From an uncultured Erysipelotrichaceae bacterium (GTDB lineage Bacteria > Bacillota_I > Bacilli_A > Erysipelotrichales > Erysipelotrichaceae), in the NCBI GenBank assembly GCA_934692455.1, contig CAKUTY010000042.1, positions 1-9,562 on the forward strand: a stretch of 9,562 bases of DNA, given 5' to 3'. Every line of letters starts with the position of its first letter. The first letter of the stretch is position 1. Below, one piece after another: positions 1 to 6,119 of this stretch. The translations under genes were made by a program, and so were the position numbers. The notes under the pieces were generated by a model, which ran no database searches, was not told the DNA's origin, and saw only the letters and a list, made by a program, of their open reading frames with translations.

Positions 1-32
1 ATTTTTTTAATTTCAATTTGAAGGATTTCTTA

Positions 33-75
33 TTTCCAATCGACCAAATTTTGTGTTTTCAATCGCCCATATTTT
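33..75. repeat. Two imperfect 20-bp direct repeats, 23-bp period
   Basis: Positions 33-52 and 56-75 align without gaps at 17 of 20 bases; the shared core is CAATCG-C-C-A-ATTTT. A third, weak copy (10 of 20, keeping TT-CAAT and ATTT) lies at the same 23-bp offset at 10-29. No coding region is visible in 1-75. The regular spacing could mean a protein-binding array or the multiple-repeat end of an insertion sequence (IS21-family ends have such repeats), but no transposase gene is in view, so the identity is unknown. Confidence 0.45.
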
Positions 76-110
76 AAAAAAAGGCTTCAACCATAACGGT
101 CAAAGCCTTT
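76..110 (-). terminator. Rho-independent terminator of the rimP-rbfA operon
   Basis: Read on the minus strand, an 8-bp stem (AAAGGCTT, 103-110, with its complement at 80-87) continues through a 2x2 internal loop into a 3-bp stem (98-100 with 90-92) closed by a 5-nt loop. Seven T residues follow. It begins 6 nt after the rbfA stop codon, so the operon ends here and does not run on into truB, ribF or rpsO. Confidence 0.85.
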
Positions 111-115
111 AACAA

Positions 116-436
116 TTAATCTTTTCCGTGAACGATTTCGTGGATTCTATCTACTTTTTCAAGTGTGTCATCAACAACAAATTCAATATCAGGAATTTTT
201 CTAAGTTTTAATCTTTTTGCCAACTCACTTCTTACAAAGCCCTTAGACTTCTTTAAAGCTGCGATTCCATAGTTCTTACCGAAGAAAGAAACATATACTC
301 TAGCTTTAGAAAGGTCAGGTGAGACTCTAACTTCAGAAACAGTGACAAATCCAATTTCAGGATTATTTAGATCAAATTGAATAATACTAGATATTTCTTT
401 TTGAAGTAATGAATCTAATTTATCAACTCTACTCAT
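116..436 (-). CDS. rbfA: Ribosome-binding factor A (RbfA)
   Basis: RbfA is a small KH-fold protein that binds the immature 30S ribosomal subunit near the 5' end helix of 16S rRNA and helps late maturation, notably in the cold. The 106-residue product has the family pattern throughout: an N-terminal R-x-x-K-L-x-x-x-L-x-x-E-I helix (residues 3-16), GFVTVSEVRVSPDLSKARVYVS (starting at residue 29) forming the central strands, and a C-terminal KIPDIEFVVDDTLEKVDRI segment typical of the family. It is slightly short for the family (usually about 115-130), lacking only a variable tail. Its ATG overlaps the infB stop by one base (TAATG), so translational coupling is likely. A weak GAGGT ribosome binding site lies inside the end of infB. 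It is the last gene of the operon. Identification is firm. Confidence 0.96.
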   Translation of the reverse strand: MSRVDKLDSLLQKEISSIIQFDLNNPEIGFVTVSEVRVSPDLSKARVYVSFFGKNYGIAALKKSKGFVRSELAKRLKLRKIPDIEFVVDDTLEKVDRIHEIVHGKD

Positions 437-2280
437 TAGTCAACTTTTACCTCTTGATCTTGGTATGCTTCAATAATATCGCCTTCTTTGATATCGTTGA
501 AGTTTTCAATAGTCATACCACATTCATAACCTTGTAATACTTCCTTAGCATCGTTTTCAAAACGCTTTAAAGAACCAAGTCTACCAGTATAGATAACGAT
601 ACCGTCTCTAATTAGACGACACTTGCTATCTCTTACAATCTTACCTTCAGTTACCATAGTACCTGCAATTGTACCAACCTTAGAAACCTTATAAGTCTTT
701 CTAACTTCAGCTTGTCCAATTACAACTTCTTCATAAACTGGAGCCAACATACCCTTCATAGCTGCTTCCATTTCTTCTACAGCCTTATAGATAATGTTAT
801 GTAATCTGATTTCAACATTCTCTTCTTGAGCTTTCTTTCTTACATTAGCATCTGGTCTAACGTTGAAACCATAGATAACGGCATGAGATACAGAAGCTAA
901 GATAACATCTGATTCGGAAATTGAACCAGCAGCACTTCTGATAACATTTACTCTTACGCCATCAACATCAATCTTACTTAATGAAGATGCAACAGCTTCG
1001 GCAGTACCTTGAACATCTGACTTAACGATGACAGGAACTTCCTTGATTTCACCAGCCTCGATTTGAGCACTTAAATCATCAAGAGACATAGCACTTGTAG
1101 CCTTTCTCTCTTTTTCAATACGCTTAGTATTTCTAGCAGCTGCGATAGCTCTAGCATCCTTATCGTTTTCAAATACCTTAAAATTATCACCAGCAACCGG
1201 AACTTCATTTAAACCAATTACTTCAACTGGTGTACTTGGTGAAGCTTCCTTGATTTCTTCACCCTTGTCGTTGGCCATCCTTCTAACCTTACCATAAGTT
1301 GTACCAACTACAACTGAATCACCTTGTCTTAAAGTACCGTTTTGTACTAGTAATGTACAAACAGGACCTCTACCCTTATCAAGCTTAGCTTCGATAACGG
1401 TACCTGTAGCAGGCTTGTTAGGATTAGCCTTTAAGTCTTTTACTTCAGAAACAACAAGAATTGTCTCTAGAATATCCTTAACACCTTCGCCTGTTTTAGC
1501 ACTACAATTTACGAAAATTGTATCGCCACCCCATTCTTCAGGCATTAGGCCTAAATCGGCTAAAGCACTCTTAACCTTATCTGGATTAGCACCTGGCTTA
1601 TCCATCTTGTTAACAGCGATAATAATTGGAACATCAGCAGCCTTAGAGTGGTCGATTGCTTCTCTTGTTTGAGGCATTACACCATCATCTGCCGCAACAA
1701 CAATAATTGAAACATCAGTTACCGAAGCACCTCTAGCACGCATTGCGGTAAATGCTTCATGTCCTGGAGTATCCAAGAAAGTAACCTTCTTACCATTTAC
1801 ATCAACTTGATAAGCACCAATATGTTGAGTAATACCACCAAATTCACCAGCAGTTACATTAGACTTTCTGATTGTATCAAGAAGAGTTGTCTTACCATGG
1901 TCAACGTGACCCATGATAGTAACAATAGGTGCTCTTTCTCTTAAGTCCTTTGGATCATCTTCAACATCATCAGCTAAAGATTCATCATCCTTTGGTTCTT
2001 CCTTAGTAGCCTCAATGCCATATTCCATACAAACAAGTTCAACATTCTCATCATCTAAAGGAGAATTAATAGTCATCATCTTGCCAAGCATGAAAAGTAA
2101 CTTGATAATATCACTTGAATTTTTATTGATTTTGCCTGCAAGTTCAGAAACCGTAATACCATCAGAATAAGTAATGCTCTCTACCTTCTCAGTATTTTCC
2201 TTCTTACTTTCATTCCAATTAGCTTTATTGTTATTAGGCTTCTTGTTATTGATTCGCTTCTTATATGTTTGTTTTGCCAT
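436..2280 (-). CDS. infB: Translation initiation factor IF-2
   Basis: IF-2 is the GTPase that places initiator fMet-tRNA on the 30S subunit and promotes 50S joining. The 614-residue product starts with a short Lys/Asn-rich stretch (1-32), then one IF2N helical domain (about 40-90) and an acidic linker (92-115). The G domain follows with all motifs intact: G1 GHVDHGKT (124-131), G2 GGIT (148-151), G3 DTPG (170-173), G4 NKMD (224-227) and G5 SAK (260-262). Domains II, III and the C-terminal fMet-tRNA-binding domain fill the rest. At 614 aa it is clearly shorter than Bacillus subtilis (716) or E. coli (890) IF-2; the loss is all in the N-terminal extension, as in other compact genomes. The start is fixed by AGGAGGG at 2284-2290, 3 nt from ATG, in the 10-nt gap after ylxQ. 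The stop overlaps the rbfA start by one base. Confidence 0.98.
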   Translation of the reverse strand: MAKQTYKKRINNKKPNNNKANWNESKKENTEKVESITYSDGITVSELAGKINKNSSDIIKLLFMLGKMMTINSPLDDENVELVCMEYGIEATKEEPKDDESLADDVEDDPKDLRERAPIVTIMGHVDHGKTTLLDTIRKSNVTAGEFGGITQHIGAYQVDVNGKKVTFLDTPGHEAFTAMRARGASVTDVSIIVVAADDGVMPQTREAIDHSKAADVPIIIAVNKMDKPGANPDKVKSALADLGLMPEEWGGDTIFVNCSAKTGEGVKDILETILVVSEVKDLKANPNKPATGTVIEAKLDKGRGPVCTLLVQNGTLRQGDSVVVGTTYGKVRRMANDKGEEIKEASPSTPVEVIGLNEVPVAGDNFKVFENDKDARAIAAARNTKRIEKERKATSAMSLDDLSAQIEAGEIKEVPVIVKSDVQGTAEAVASSLSKIDVDGVRVNVIRSAAGSISESDVILASVSHAVIYGFNVRPDANVRKKAQEENVEIRLHNIIYKAVEEMEAAMKGMLAPVYEEVVIGQAEVRKTYKVSKVGTIAGTMVTEGKIVRDSKCRLIRDGIVIYTGRLGSLKRFENDAKEVLQGYECGMTIENFNDIKEGDIIEAYQDQEVKVD

Positions 2281-2290
2281 ATACCCTCCT

Positions 2291-2575
2291 TTATTTATTT
2301 TCTATAAACAACTTTTTAAATCCTCTATCATAGACACCAACTATCTTCACCATCTTCTTTCCTAGACACAAAGATAATTGTTCTGTGTTATAAGCAGTTG
2401 TATAAGGAATGTTGTAGTAATCACACTTTTTTATATATCTTTCTTTTGTCTTATCACTAGCATCATCCGCAATAAACAAATATTGGCAAGTCTTGATATT
2501 CTCAAGAACTGATTCACCAAATTTAATTTTATTAGCCCTATATGCCAATCCTAATAAAGAAAGAACTCTATCCAT
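2291..2575 (-). CDS. ylxQ: L7Ae/L30e-family RNA-binding protein YlxQ
   Basis: This is a 94-residue single-domain protein of the ribosomal L7Ae/L30e family, whose members bind kink-turn RNA. The sequence shows the family's LLGLAYRANKIKFGE opening (7-21), the ADDAS segment (36-40) and the CDYYNIPY strand (51-58). YlxQ is a standard member of Bacillota nusA operons but its cellular role is not settled; it is not the essential ribosomal protein itself. The ATG lies 8 bp inside the end of ylxR, and an AAAGGTG ribosome binding site (about 2580-2586) lies within ylxR, so the two are probably translationally coupled. The stop TAA runs straight into the infB ribosome binding site. Family identity is firm, function is not. 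Confidence 0.9.
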   Translation of the reverse strand: MDRVLSLLGLAYRANKIKFGESVLENIKTCQYLFIADDASDKTKERYIKKCDYYNIPYTTAYNTEQLSLCLGKKMVKIVGVYDRGFKKLFIENK

Positions 2576-2825
2576 TAATCACCTTTTCTATTTCCTTATA
2601 AACTTCTTCATCTACATTCACTTCTAATGCACGAGATAAAAGATTTTTCTTTTTTGCGATTTCTAGAGCCTCTAAAGACTTTTTTAGATAAGCTCCCTTT
2701 CCATTCAACTTACCAGTTGTATCAACCTTAACCTCACCCTCAGGAGTTCTTACAATTCTAAGCAAGTCCTTCTTAGGCACAGATTCCCCACTAGCAAGAC
2801 ACTTACGCATCGGAATCTTTTTCAT
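2568..2825 (-). CDS. ylxR: YlxR family RNA-binding protein (RnpM)
   Basis: This is an 85-residue member of the YlxR (DUF448) family. It has the diagnostic PMRKCLASGE motif (5-14), the LLRIVR strand (21-26) and the GKGAY turn (42-46, a G-R-G-A-Y variant). In Bacillus subtilis the protein was linked first to transcriptional effects and later to binding and modulating RNase P RNA, hence the name RnpM; whether that holds here is inference. The basic character and the conserved surface are kept. The ATG overlaps the nusA stop by one base (TAATG), with GAGGA inside the last nusA codons as ribosome binding site. The 3' end overlaps ylxQ by 8 bp. The position between nusA and ylxQ is the canonical one. 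Confidence 0.92.
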   Translation of the reverse strand: MKKIPMRKCLASGESVPKKDLLRIVRTPEGEVKVDTTGKLNGKGAYLKKSLEALEIAKKKNLLSRALEVNVDEEVYKEIEKVING

Positions 2826-4591
2826 TAGTTTTCCTCGTCGTAGTATTCATCATATTCATCGAAATCAATGTCATCATCATTGATCCATGAATCTTCCTCT
2901 AGTTCTTCCTCTTGTTGTCTGATTTCCTCTAGTTCTTCTTCAGAATATGTAGGCTTAACATCCTCATCATATTCCTTCTTCTCAAGATTTTCACCTCTTA
3001 ATCTTCTATCGTCATCATCCTTCTTCTTACGCTTCTTAGTAACCTTTTCTTCCTTCTTACCAGCACCGGCAAAATCTTCAAATTTAGAAACATAATCAGT
3101 ATGAGGAACTAACTTCTTAGATGGTTTAGATTCGAGCTCAGTTTCGAGCTCAGATTTAACCTCTTTCTCTTCTTCTACTGGTTCTTCAACAGTAGTTTCT
3201 TCTTCAACAACAGGTTCTTCAACTACTGGAACCTCTTCCTTCTCAGCTTCTTCTAAAGATTCTTGGTTAGGAACATCCTCAATAGTTACTTCATCAAGAG
3301 TTTCTTCAAATTCAACAAAAGCATCATCATTTACAACTTCTTCTTCACCACTTTCAGCCTTACGCTTAGCAGCCTCTTCTTGAAGTTGTAAGAATTCCTT
3401 TTGTTCCTTTTCCTTCTTAATCTTTAATTGATCTTCCTTAAAGAATGCCTCTTCGCTTTCAATATCAACTCCAGCTTCTCTAACATCCTTCTCTGTCTTA
3501 ATATCAATCTTACGATTAGTTAACTTATAAGCAAGTTTAACATTTTTACCCTTCTTACCAATTGCGATAGATAACTTATCATCATCAACTACAACACATA
3601 GAGGTCTTTGGTTACGCTTAATTAACTTTTCAAGTTCTTCCTCAGTCAAACTTGGATCAATCTTTTCATTTGAATAGAAACAAGCCTTAACTTCAGCAGG
3701 TGCTAAAGCATTCTTAACTAATTCACCAATATCATCGTTCCATTCAAAGACATCAACCTTTTCGCCCTTAACTTCACTGATAACTGCTTGAACACGAGAA
3801 CCTCTAGGGCCAATACAAGAACCAATTGCGTCTACATCCTCATTACGAGAATAAACAGCCATCTTTGTTCTCTCACCAGCTTCTCTAGCAATAGCCTTGA
3901 TTTCAACTAAACCTTGTTGAATTTCAGGAACTTCCTTTTCAAATAGTCTTTCAACAAACTTAGCATCAGCTCTAGTCAATACTACTTGAGAACCCTTAGT
4001 AGACTTAGAAACTTCCTTGATAATAGCCTTAATAGGATTACCTTCTCTATATACTTCACCAGGAATTTGATCACTCTTCTTTAAGATAGCAAAAGTATTT
4101 TTGATATCAACAAGAACAAACTTTTCCTCAACTGTTTCAATAACACCTGAGATTAAATCATACTCCTTATCCTTGTATTCATCATAAACTCTTTGTTTAT
4201 CAAACTCTTTAGTCTTTTGTTTAAGCATATTCTTGGCAACATTGATTGCAGTTCTACTAATTTCAGCGAAATTAATTTCCTCTTCAATAGTATCGCCAAC
4301 CTTAACATCAGGCTTAATCTCTTTAGCATCAGAATATAAAATATCTAATGTTTCATCAAAAGTATCTGAATCATCATCAACAACTAACAATTCATGATAA
4401 GCTTGAATACCCTTACTATCAATCTCAACTCTTACCTTAGCAGCAGGAGCATCGACATGATTTTGGTATGTCTTTATAATTGCTTCCTTTAATGTTTCAA
4501 TCACGAATTCAGCTGGAATCTTACGTTCTTCTTCGAATAAACGCATACCTTCCAAAAAGTTCTTGTTGTTTTTTAAATTAACGCCATTCAT
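2825..4591 (-). CDS. nusA: Transcription factor NusA with long acidic C-terminal extension
   Basis: NusA binds RNA polymerase and nascent RNA and controls pausing, termination and antitermination. The 588-residue product has the RNA-polymerase-binding N-terminal domain (about 1-130), an S1 domain (about 138-206), KH1 with GSCIGPRGSRVQ (257-268) and KH2 with SIAIGKKGKN (341-350). The core ends near 370, about the whole length of Bacillus subtilis NusA (371 aa). After it come about 215 more residues: a Lys/Glu coiled-coil-like stretch (385-415), a Glu/Val/Pro-rich part with VEEP-type repeats (455-475), three tetrapeptides EVKS-ELET-ELES (477-488), a basic patch (512-532) and a very acidic end rich in Asp, Glu and Tyr. 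This is not the AR1-AR2 module of gammaproteobacteria. The start has GGAG 10 nt upstream, next to the rimP stop; Met16 is too late because the first helix already begins before it. Confidence 0.97.
   Translation of the reverse strand: MNGVNLKNNKNFLEGMRLFEEERKIPAEFVIETLKEAIIKTYQNHVDAPAAKVRVEIDSKGIQAYHELLVVDDDSDTFDETLDILYSDAKEIKPDVKVGDTIEEEINFAEISRTAINVAKNMLKQKTKEFDKQRVYDEYKDKEYDLISGVIETVEEKFVLVDIKNTFAILKKSDQIPGEVYREGNPIKAIIKEVSKSTKGSQVVLTRADAKFVERLFEKEVPEIQQGLVEIKAIAREAGERTKMAVYSRNEDVDAIGSCIGPRGSRVQAVISEVKGEKVDVFEWNDDIGELVKNALAPAEVKACFYSNEKIDPSLTEEELEKLIKRNQRPLCVVVDDDKLSIAIGKKGKNVKLAYKLTNRKIDIKTEKDVREAGVDIESEEAFFKEDQLKIKKEKEQKEFLQLQEEAAKRKAESGEEEVVNDDAFVEFEETLDEVTIEDVPNQESLEEAEKEEVPVVEEPVVEEETTVEEPVEEEKEVKSELETELESKPSKKLVPHTDYVSKFEDFAGAGKKEEKVTKKRKKKDDDDRRLRGENLEKKEYDEDVKPTYSEEELEEIRQQEEELEEDSWINDDDIDFDEYDEYYDEEN
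3128..3163 (-). repeat. 12-bp tandem repeat inside nusA (units related to those in the FAD gene)
   Basis: On the minus strand three consecutive 12-bp units read GAGGTTAAATCT (3152-3163, degenerate), GAGCTCGAAACT (3140-3151) and GAGCTCGAATCT (3128-3139). They encode EVKS, ELET and ELES. The last unit matches at 11 of 12 positions the units at 7214-7225 and 7229-7240 in the FAD-oxidoreductase gene, which lie in another reading frame. Confidence 0.6.
3167..3229 (-). repeat. Low-complexity VEEP-type repeat in the nusA tail
   Basis: Residues 455-475 of NusA are built from repeated Pro-Val-(Val)-Glu-Glu blocks (PVVEE, PVVEEE, TVEE, PVEEE). At the DNA level GTTGAAGAA recurs three times with 15- and 18-bp spacing. 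Such tracts can vary in length between strains by slippage and belong to the disordered acidic tail. Confidence 0.55.
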
Positions 4592-4606
4592 AATAATTCT
4601 TCTCCT

Positions 4607-5041
4607 TTAAAATTTAACGGCATAACGTACAGCTTTAACATCGCTGTAATTGATTTTAATTGTTTTAGAAATATTCTTTTCCATAGTCTTCAAAGTAATA
4701 ACAGCACCATCGAAATCCTCTAGGTCACCACAATACTTAAAACCCTTGCCCTTAACATGGATATATGAGCCAATCGCCTCTTTTAGTTCATCAGCATTTC
4801 TAATCTTCTTCTCAATACCACACGAACTTACATCTAGCATATAAGCATCCATATCACCGTCATACTTATCCATGATCTCTGACACTTTCTTAGATATTTC
4901 TTCAATCTCATTCATATCCAATGAAGCATCAATTGATACGTGCAAAATGTTATTCTTTTTTTCATAATAACATTCATATAGCTTAAACCCTAGTAGGTCT
5001 AGTTCATAAGCTAGCTTTTCGTTTAAATCTTTAATTTCCAC
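4607..5041 (-). CDS. rimP: Ribosome maturation factor RimP (GTG start)
   Basis: RimP binds free 30S subunits and is needed for their efficient maturation. The 144-residue product has the two-domain RimP layout, with the signature YMLDVSSCGIEKKIR at 67-81. The usual form is VSSPG(I/L)-(D/E)-R-P-L; here Pro is Cys74 and R-P-L is K-K-I, so this copy is somewhat diverged. The start is GTG at 5039-5041: an in-frame TAG lies only two codons upstream, and the next in-frame Met is residue 43, inside the domain. The ribosome binding site AGAGG (5048-5052) is 6 nt away. An out-of-frame ATG overlaps the GTG (ATGTG) and opens a 6-codon ORF. It is the first gene of the operon; nusA follows after 15 nt. 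Confidence 0.93.
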   Translation of the reverse strand: MEIKDLNEKLAYELDLLGFKLYECYYEKKNNILHVSIDASLDMNEIEEISKKVSEIMDKYDGDMDAYMLDVSSCGIEKKIRNADELKEAIGSYIHVKGKGFKYCGDLEDFDGAVITLKTMEKNISKTIKINYSDVKAVRYAVKF

Positions 5042-5063
5042 ATTCTACCTCTAAACAATAAAT

Positions 5064-5087
5064 TAAGCAGAGATTTCTCTCTGCTTA
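5064..5087 (-). promoter_or_regulatory. 10-bp hairpin in the rimP operon leader
   Basis: A perfect 10-bp stem (5064-5073 with 5078-5087) with a 4-nt loop sits between the predicted rimP promoter and the rimP ribosome binding site. In the minus direction it is followed by AATTTATTG, a poor U-tract, so it is not a strong terminator. It may weakly terminate transcripts coming from the CPBP gene, attenuate the operon, or protect the 5' end of its mRNA. The sequence does not decide between these. Confidence 0.6.
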
Positions 5088-5098
5088 TTTACACCACA

Positions 5099-5127
5099 AT
5101 ATTAACAAATTTCCCTTAAAATTTCAA
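5099..5127 (-). promoter_or_regulatory. Sigma-A-type promoter of the rimP-rbfA operon
   Basis: On the minus strand TTGAAA (5122-5127), a 17-bp spacer and TAATAT (5099-5104) form a good vegetative promoter, with TG one base before the -10 (extended -10). The start site should be near 5092, giving a leader of about 50 nt. The promoter overlaps the last codons of the CPBP gene. Confidence 0.65.
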
Positions 5128-6036
5128 CAATGTTATCAAAGTAGTATGCATAACAAACAATAATAAGGCGATAATCACAAAAATATTGGATAAAAAGAAC
5201 TTAATAGCCCTTTTAGAAGAATCAGAACTTCCGATTGAAATGATATTATATTTTTTACTAAATACTAGAATAATAGCTAAAATCAACAGTATCGCAATAA
5301 AGACCAATGAGAAGATACTATACTTTTCAGGCACTAAAGCGAAAGCACATAACAAGGCGTTACCCATAATATGTGTAAATAATGATGGTCTAATTGACTT
5401 ATAAGTTAAAGTCATCTTTGCCAATAAATAACCCATCACAAAACTTGGAATCATCTCACTAATAGAAGCATGGGCTAAAGTATAGACAATTGTTGTCATC
5501 ATAAGCGCAAAATATCTTCCATATTTACTTAACGAATTAAGTAAAACACCTCTAAAGGCATATTCCTCTAATAAAGGTGATAAGAAAATGAAAGTAAACA
5601 AATAAATAGGACTGTCAACTAATATTTCATTAAAGACAATGCCAACATCCGAAAGCATGACACCTTGTACACCTAATAGTTTTGTGATGATTGTATTTAC
5701 ATATAAGGCAGCTGCGACAAAGCCAAAATAAACTACAAAGTTAATTAAATAATCACTTAAATCAATTTCGGTCTTTTTTGTGAATTCTTTTAAATTAGTA
5801 CCAAATACTCTTCTAACTATCATAAAAGGAAAAACAGTACCTATAATTAAACCTATAAAAGAAATAATAAAAGAAAGCTTTGGATTATCAATCCTTGGAA
5901 ATAAGCCATTTTCAACGCAAATCTTAGCGCCAATAGGCATAAAAATTACAACCAAGGCATATATCATCAAAGCAATGCCAACGATTGAAAATTGTTTTTT
6001 TACATATTTTTGAGAAACGGTCTTTTTATTCGCCAT
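5116..6036 (-). CDS. CPBP (Rce1/ABI-type) intramembrane metalloprotease
   Basis: This is a polytopic membrane protein of the CPBP family (CAAX protease and bacteriocin-processing), which comprises glutamate/histidine-type intramembrane proteases. Some members give bacteriocin self-immunity; the substrate here is unknown. From the chosen ATG (306 aa) it has an N-terminal membrane helix, two to three more before the core, then motif 1 EEYAFR (157-162), motif 2 with His189 (YTLAH), and motif 3 HIMGN with His222 and Asn226, all intact. Two further hydrophobic segments and a short C-terminus follow. An in-frame ATG six codons upstream (6052-6054) would give 312 aa, but its only ribosome-binding-like match (GGAAG) is just 3 nt away. 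The shorter start lies exactly 6 nt after TATAAT, suggesting a leaderless mRNA. It is divergent from the FAD gene; its 3' end carries the rimP promoter. Confidence 0.87.
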   Translation of the reverse strand: MANKKTVSQKYVKKQFSIVGIALMIYALVVIFMPIGAKICVENGLFPRIDNPKLSFIISFIGLIIGTVFPFMIVRRVFGTNLKEFTKKTEIDLSDYLINFVVYFGFVAAALYVNTIITKLLGVQGVMLSDVGIVFNEILVDSPIYLFTFIFLSPLLEEYAFRGVLLNSLSKYGRYFALMMTTIVYTLAHASISEMIPSFVMGYLLAKMTLTYKSIRPSLFTHIMGNALLCAFALVPEKYSIFSLVFIAILLILAIILVFSKKYNIISIGSSDSSKRAIKFFLSNIFVIIALLLFVMHTTLITLLKF

Positions 6037-6042
6037 AGAGCA

Positions 6043-6048
6043 ATTATA
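6043..6048 (-). promoter_or_regulatory. -10 element of the CPBP gene, leaderless geometry
   Basis: A consensus TATAAT on the minus strand ends exactly 6 nt before the ATG at 6034-6036, so transcription should start at or next to the A of the start codon. No good -35 box is found at 16-18 bp (AATAGA at 17). A TG just ahead (TGGTATATAAT) may compensate. Confidence 0.5.
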
Positions 6049-6084
6049 TACCATTATCTTCCATATCTATTAAAAAGACTTTAC

Positions 6085-6113
6085 TTTATGCACAAAGAAA
6101 ATATCAGTATAAT
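6085..6113 (+). promoter_or_regulatory. Promoter of the FAD-oxidoreductase gene, leaderless geometry
   Basis: A consensus TATAAT (6108-6113) lies 17 bp after a weak -35 candidate TTTATG (6085-6090) and exactly 6 nt before the ATG at 6120. There is no Shine-Dalgarno sequence upstream of the ATG, so the mRNA is probably leaderless. Confidence 0.6.
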
Positions 6114-6119
6114 GTTAAT

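Noticed and set aside
99..105. GGTCAAA resembling a half-site of the CtsR heat-shock operator
   Set aside because: There is only one heptad, and it lies inside the stem-loop of the rbfA terminator, not near a promoter.
2868..3095. Serine-rich plus-strand open frame opposite the nusA tail
   Set aside because: It is the antisense image of the Asp/Glu-rich nusA codons (GAT/GAA read backwards give Ser codons), has no ribosome binding site and resembles no protein.
6052..6054. Upstream ATG as start of the CPBP gene
   Set aside because: Its ribosome-binding-like GGAAG is only 3 nt away, and a consensus TATAAT lies within the six extra codons; the later ATG fits a transcript start better. It cannot be fully excluded.
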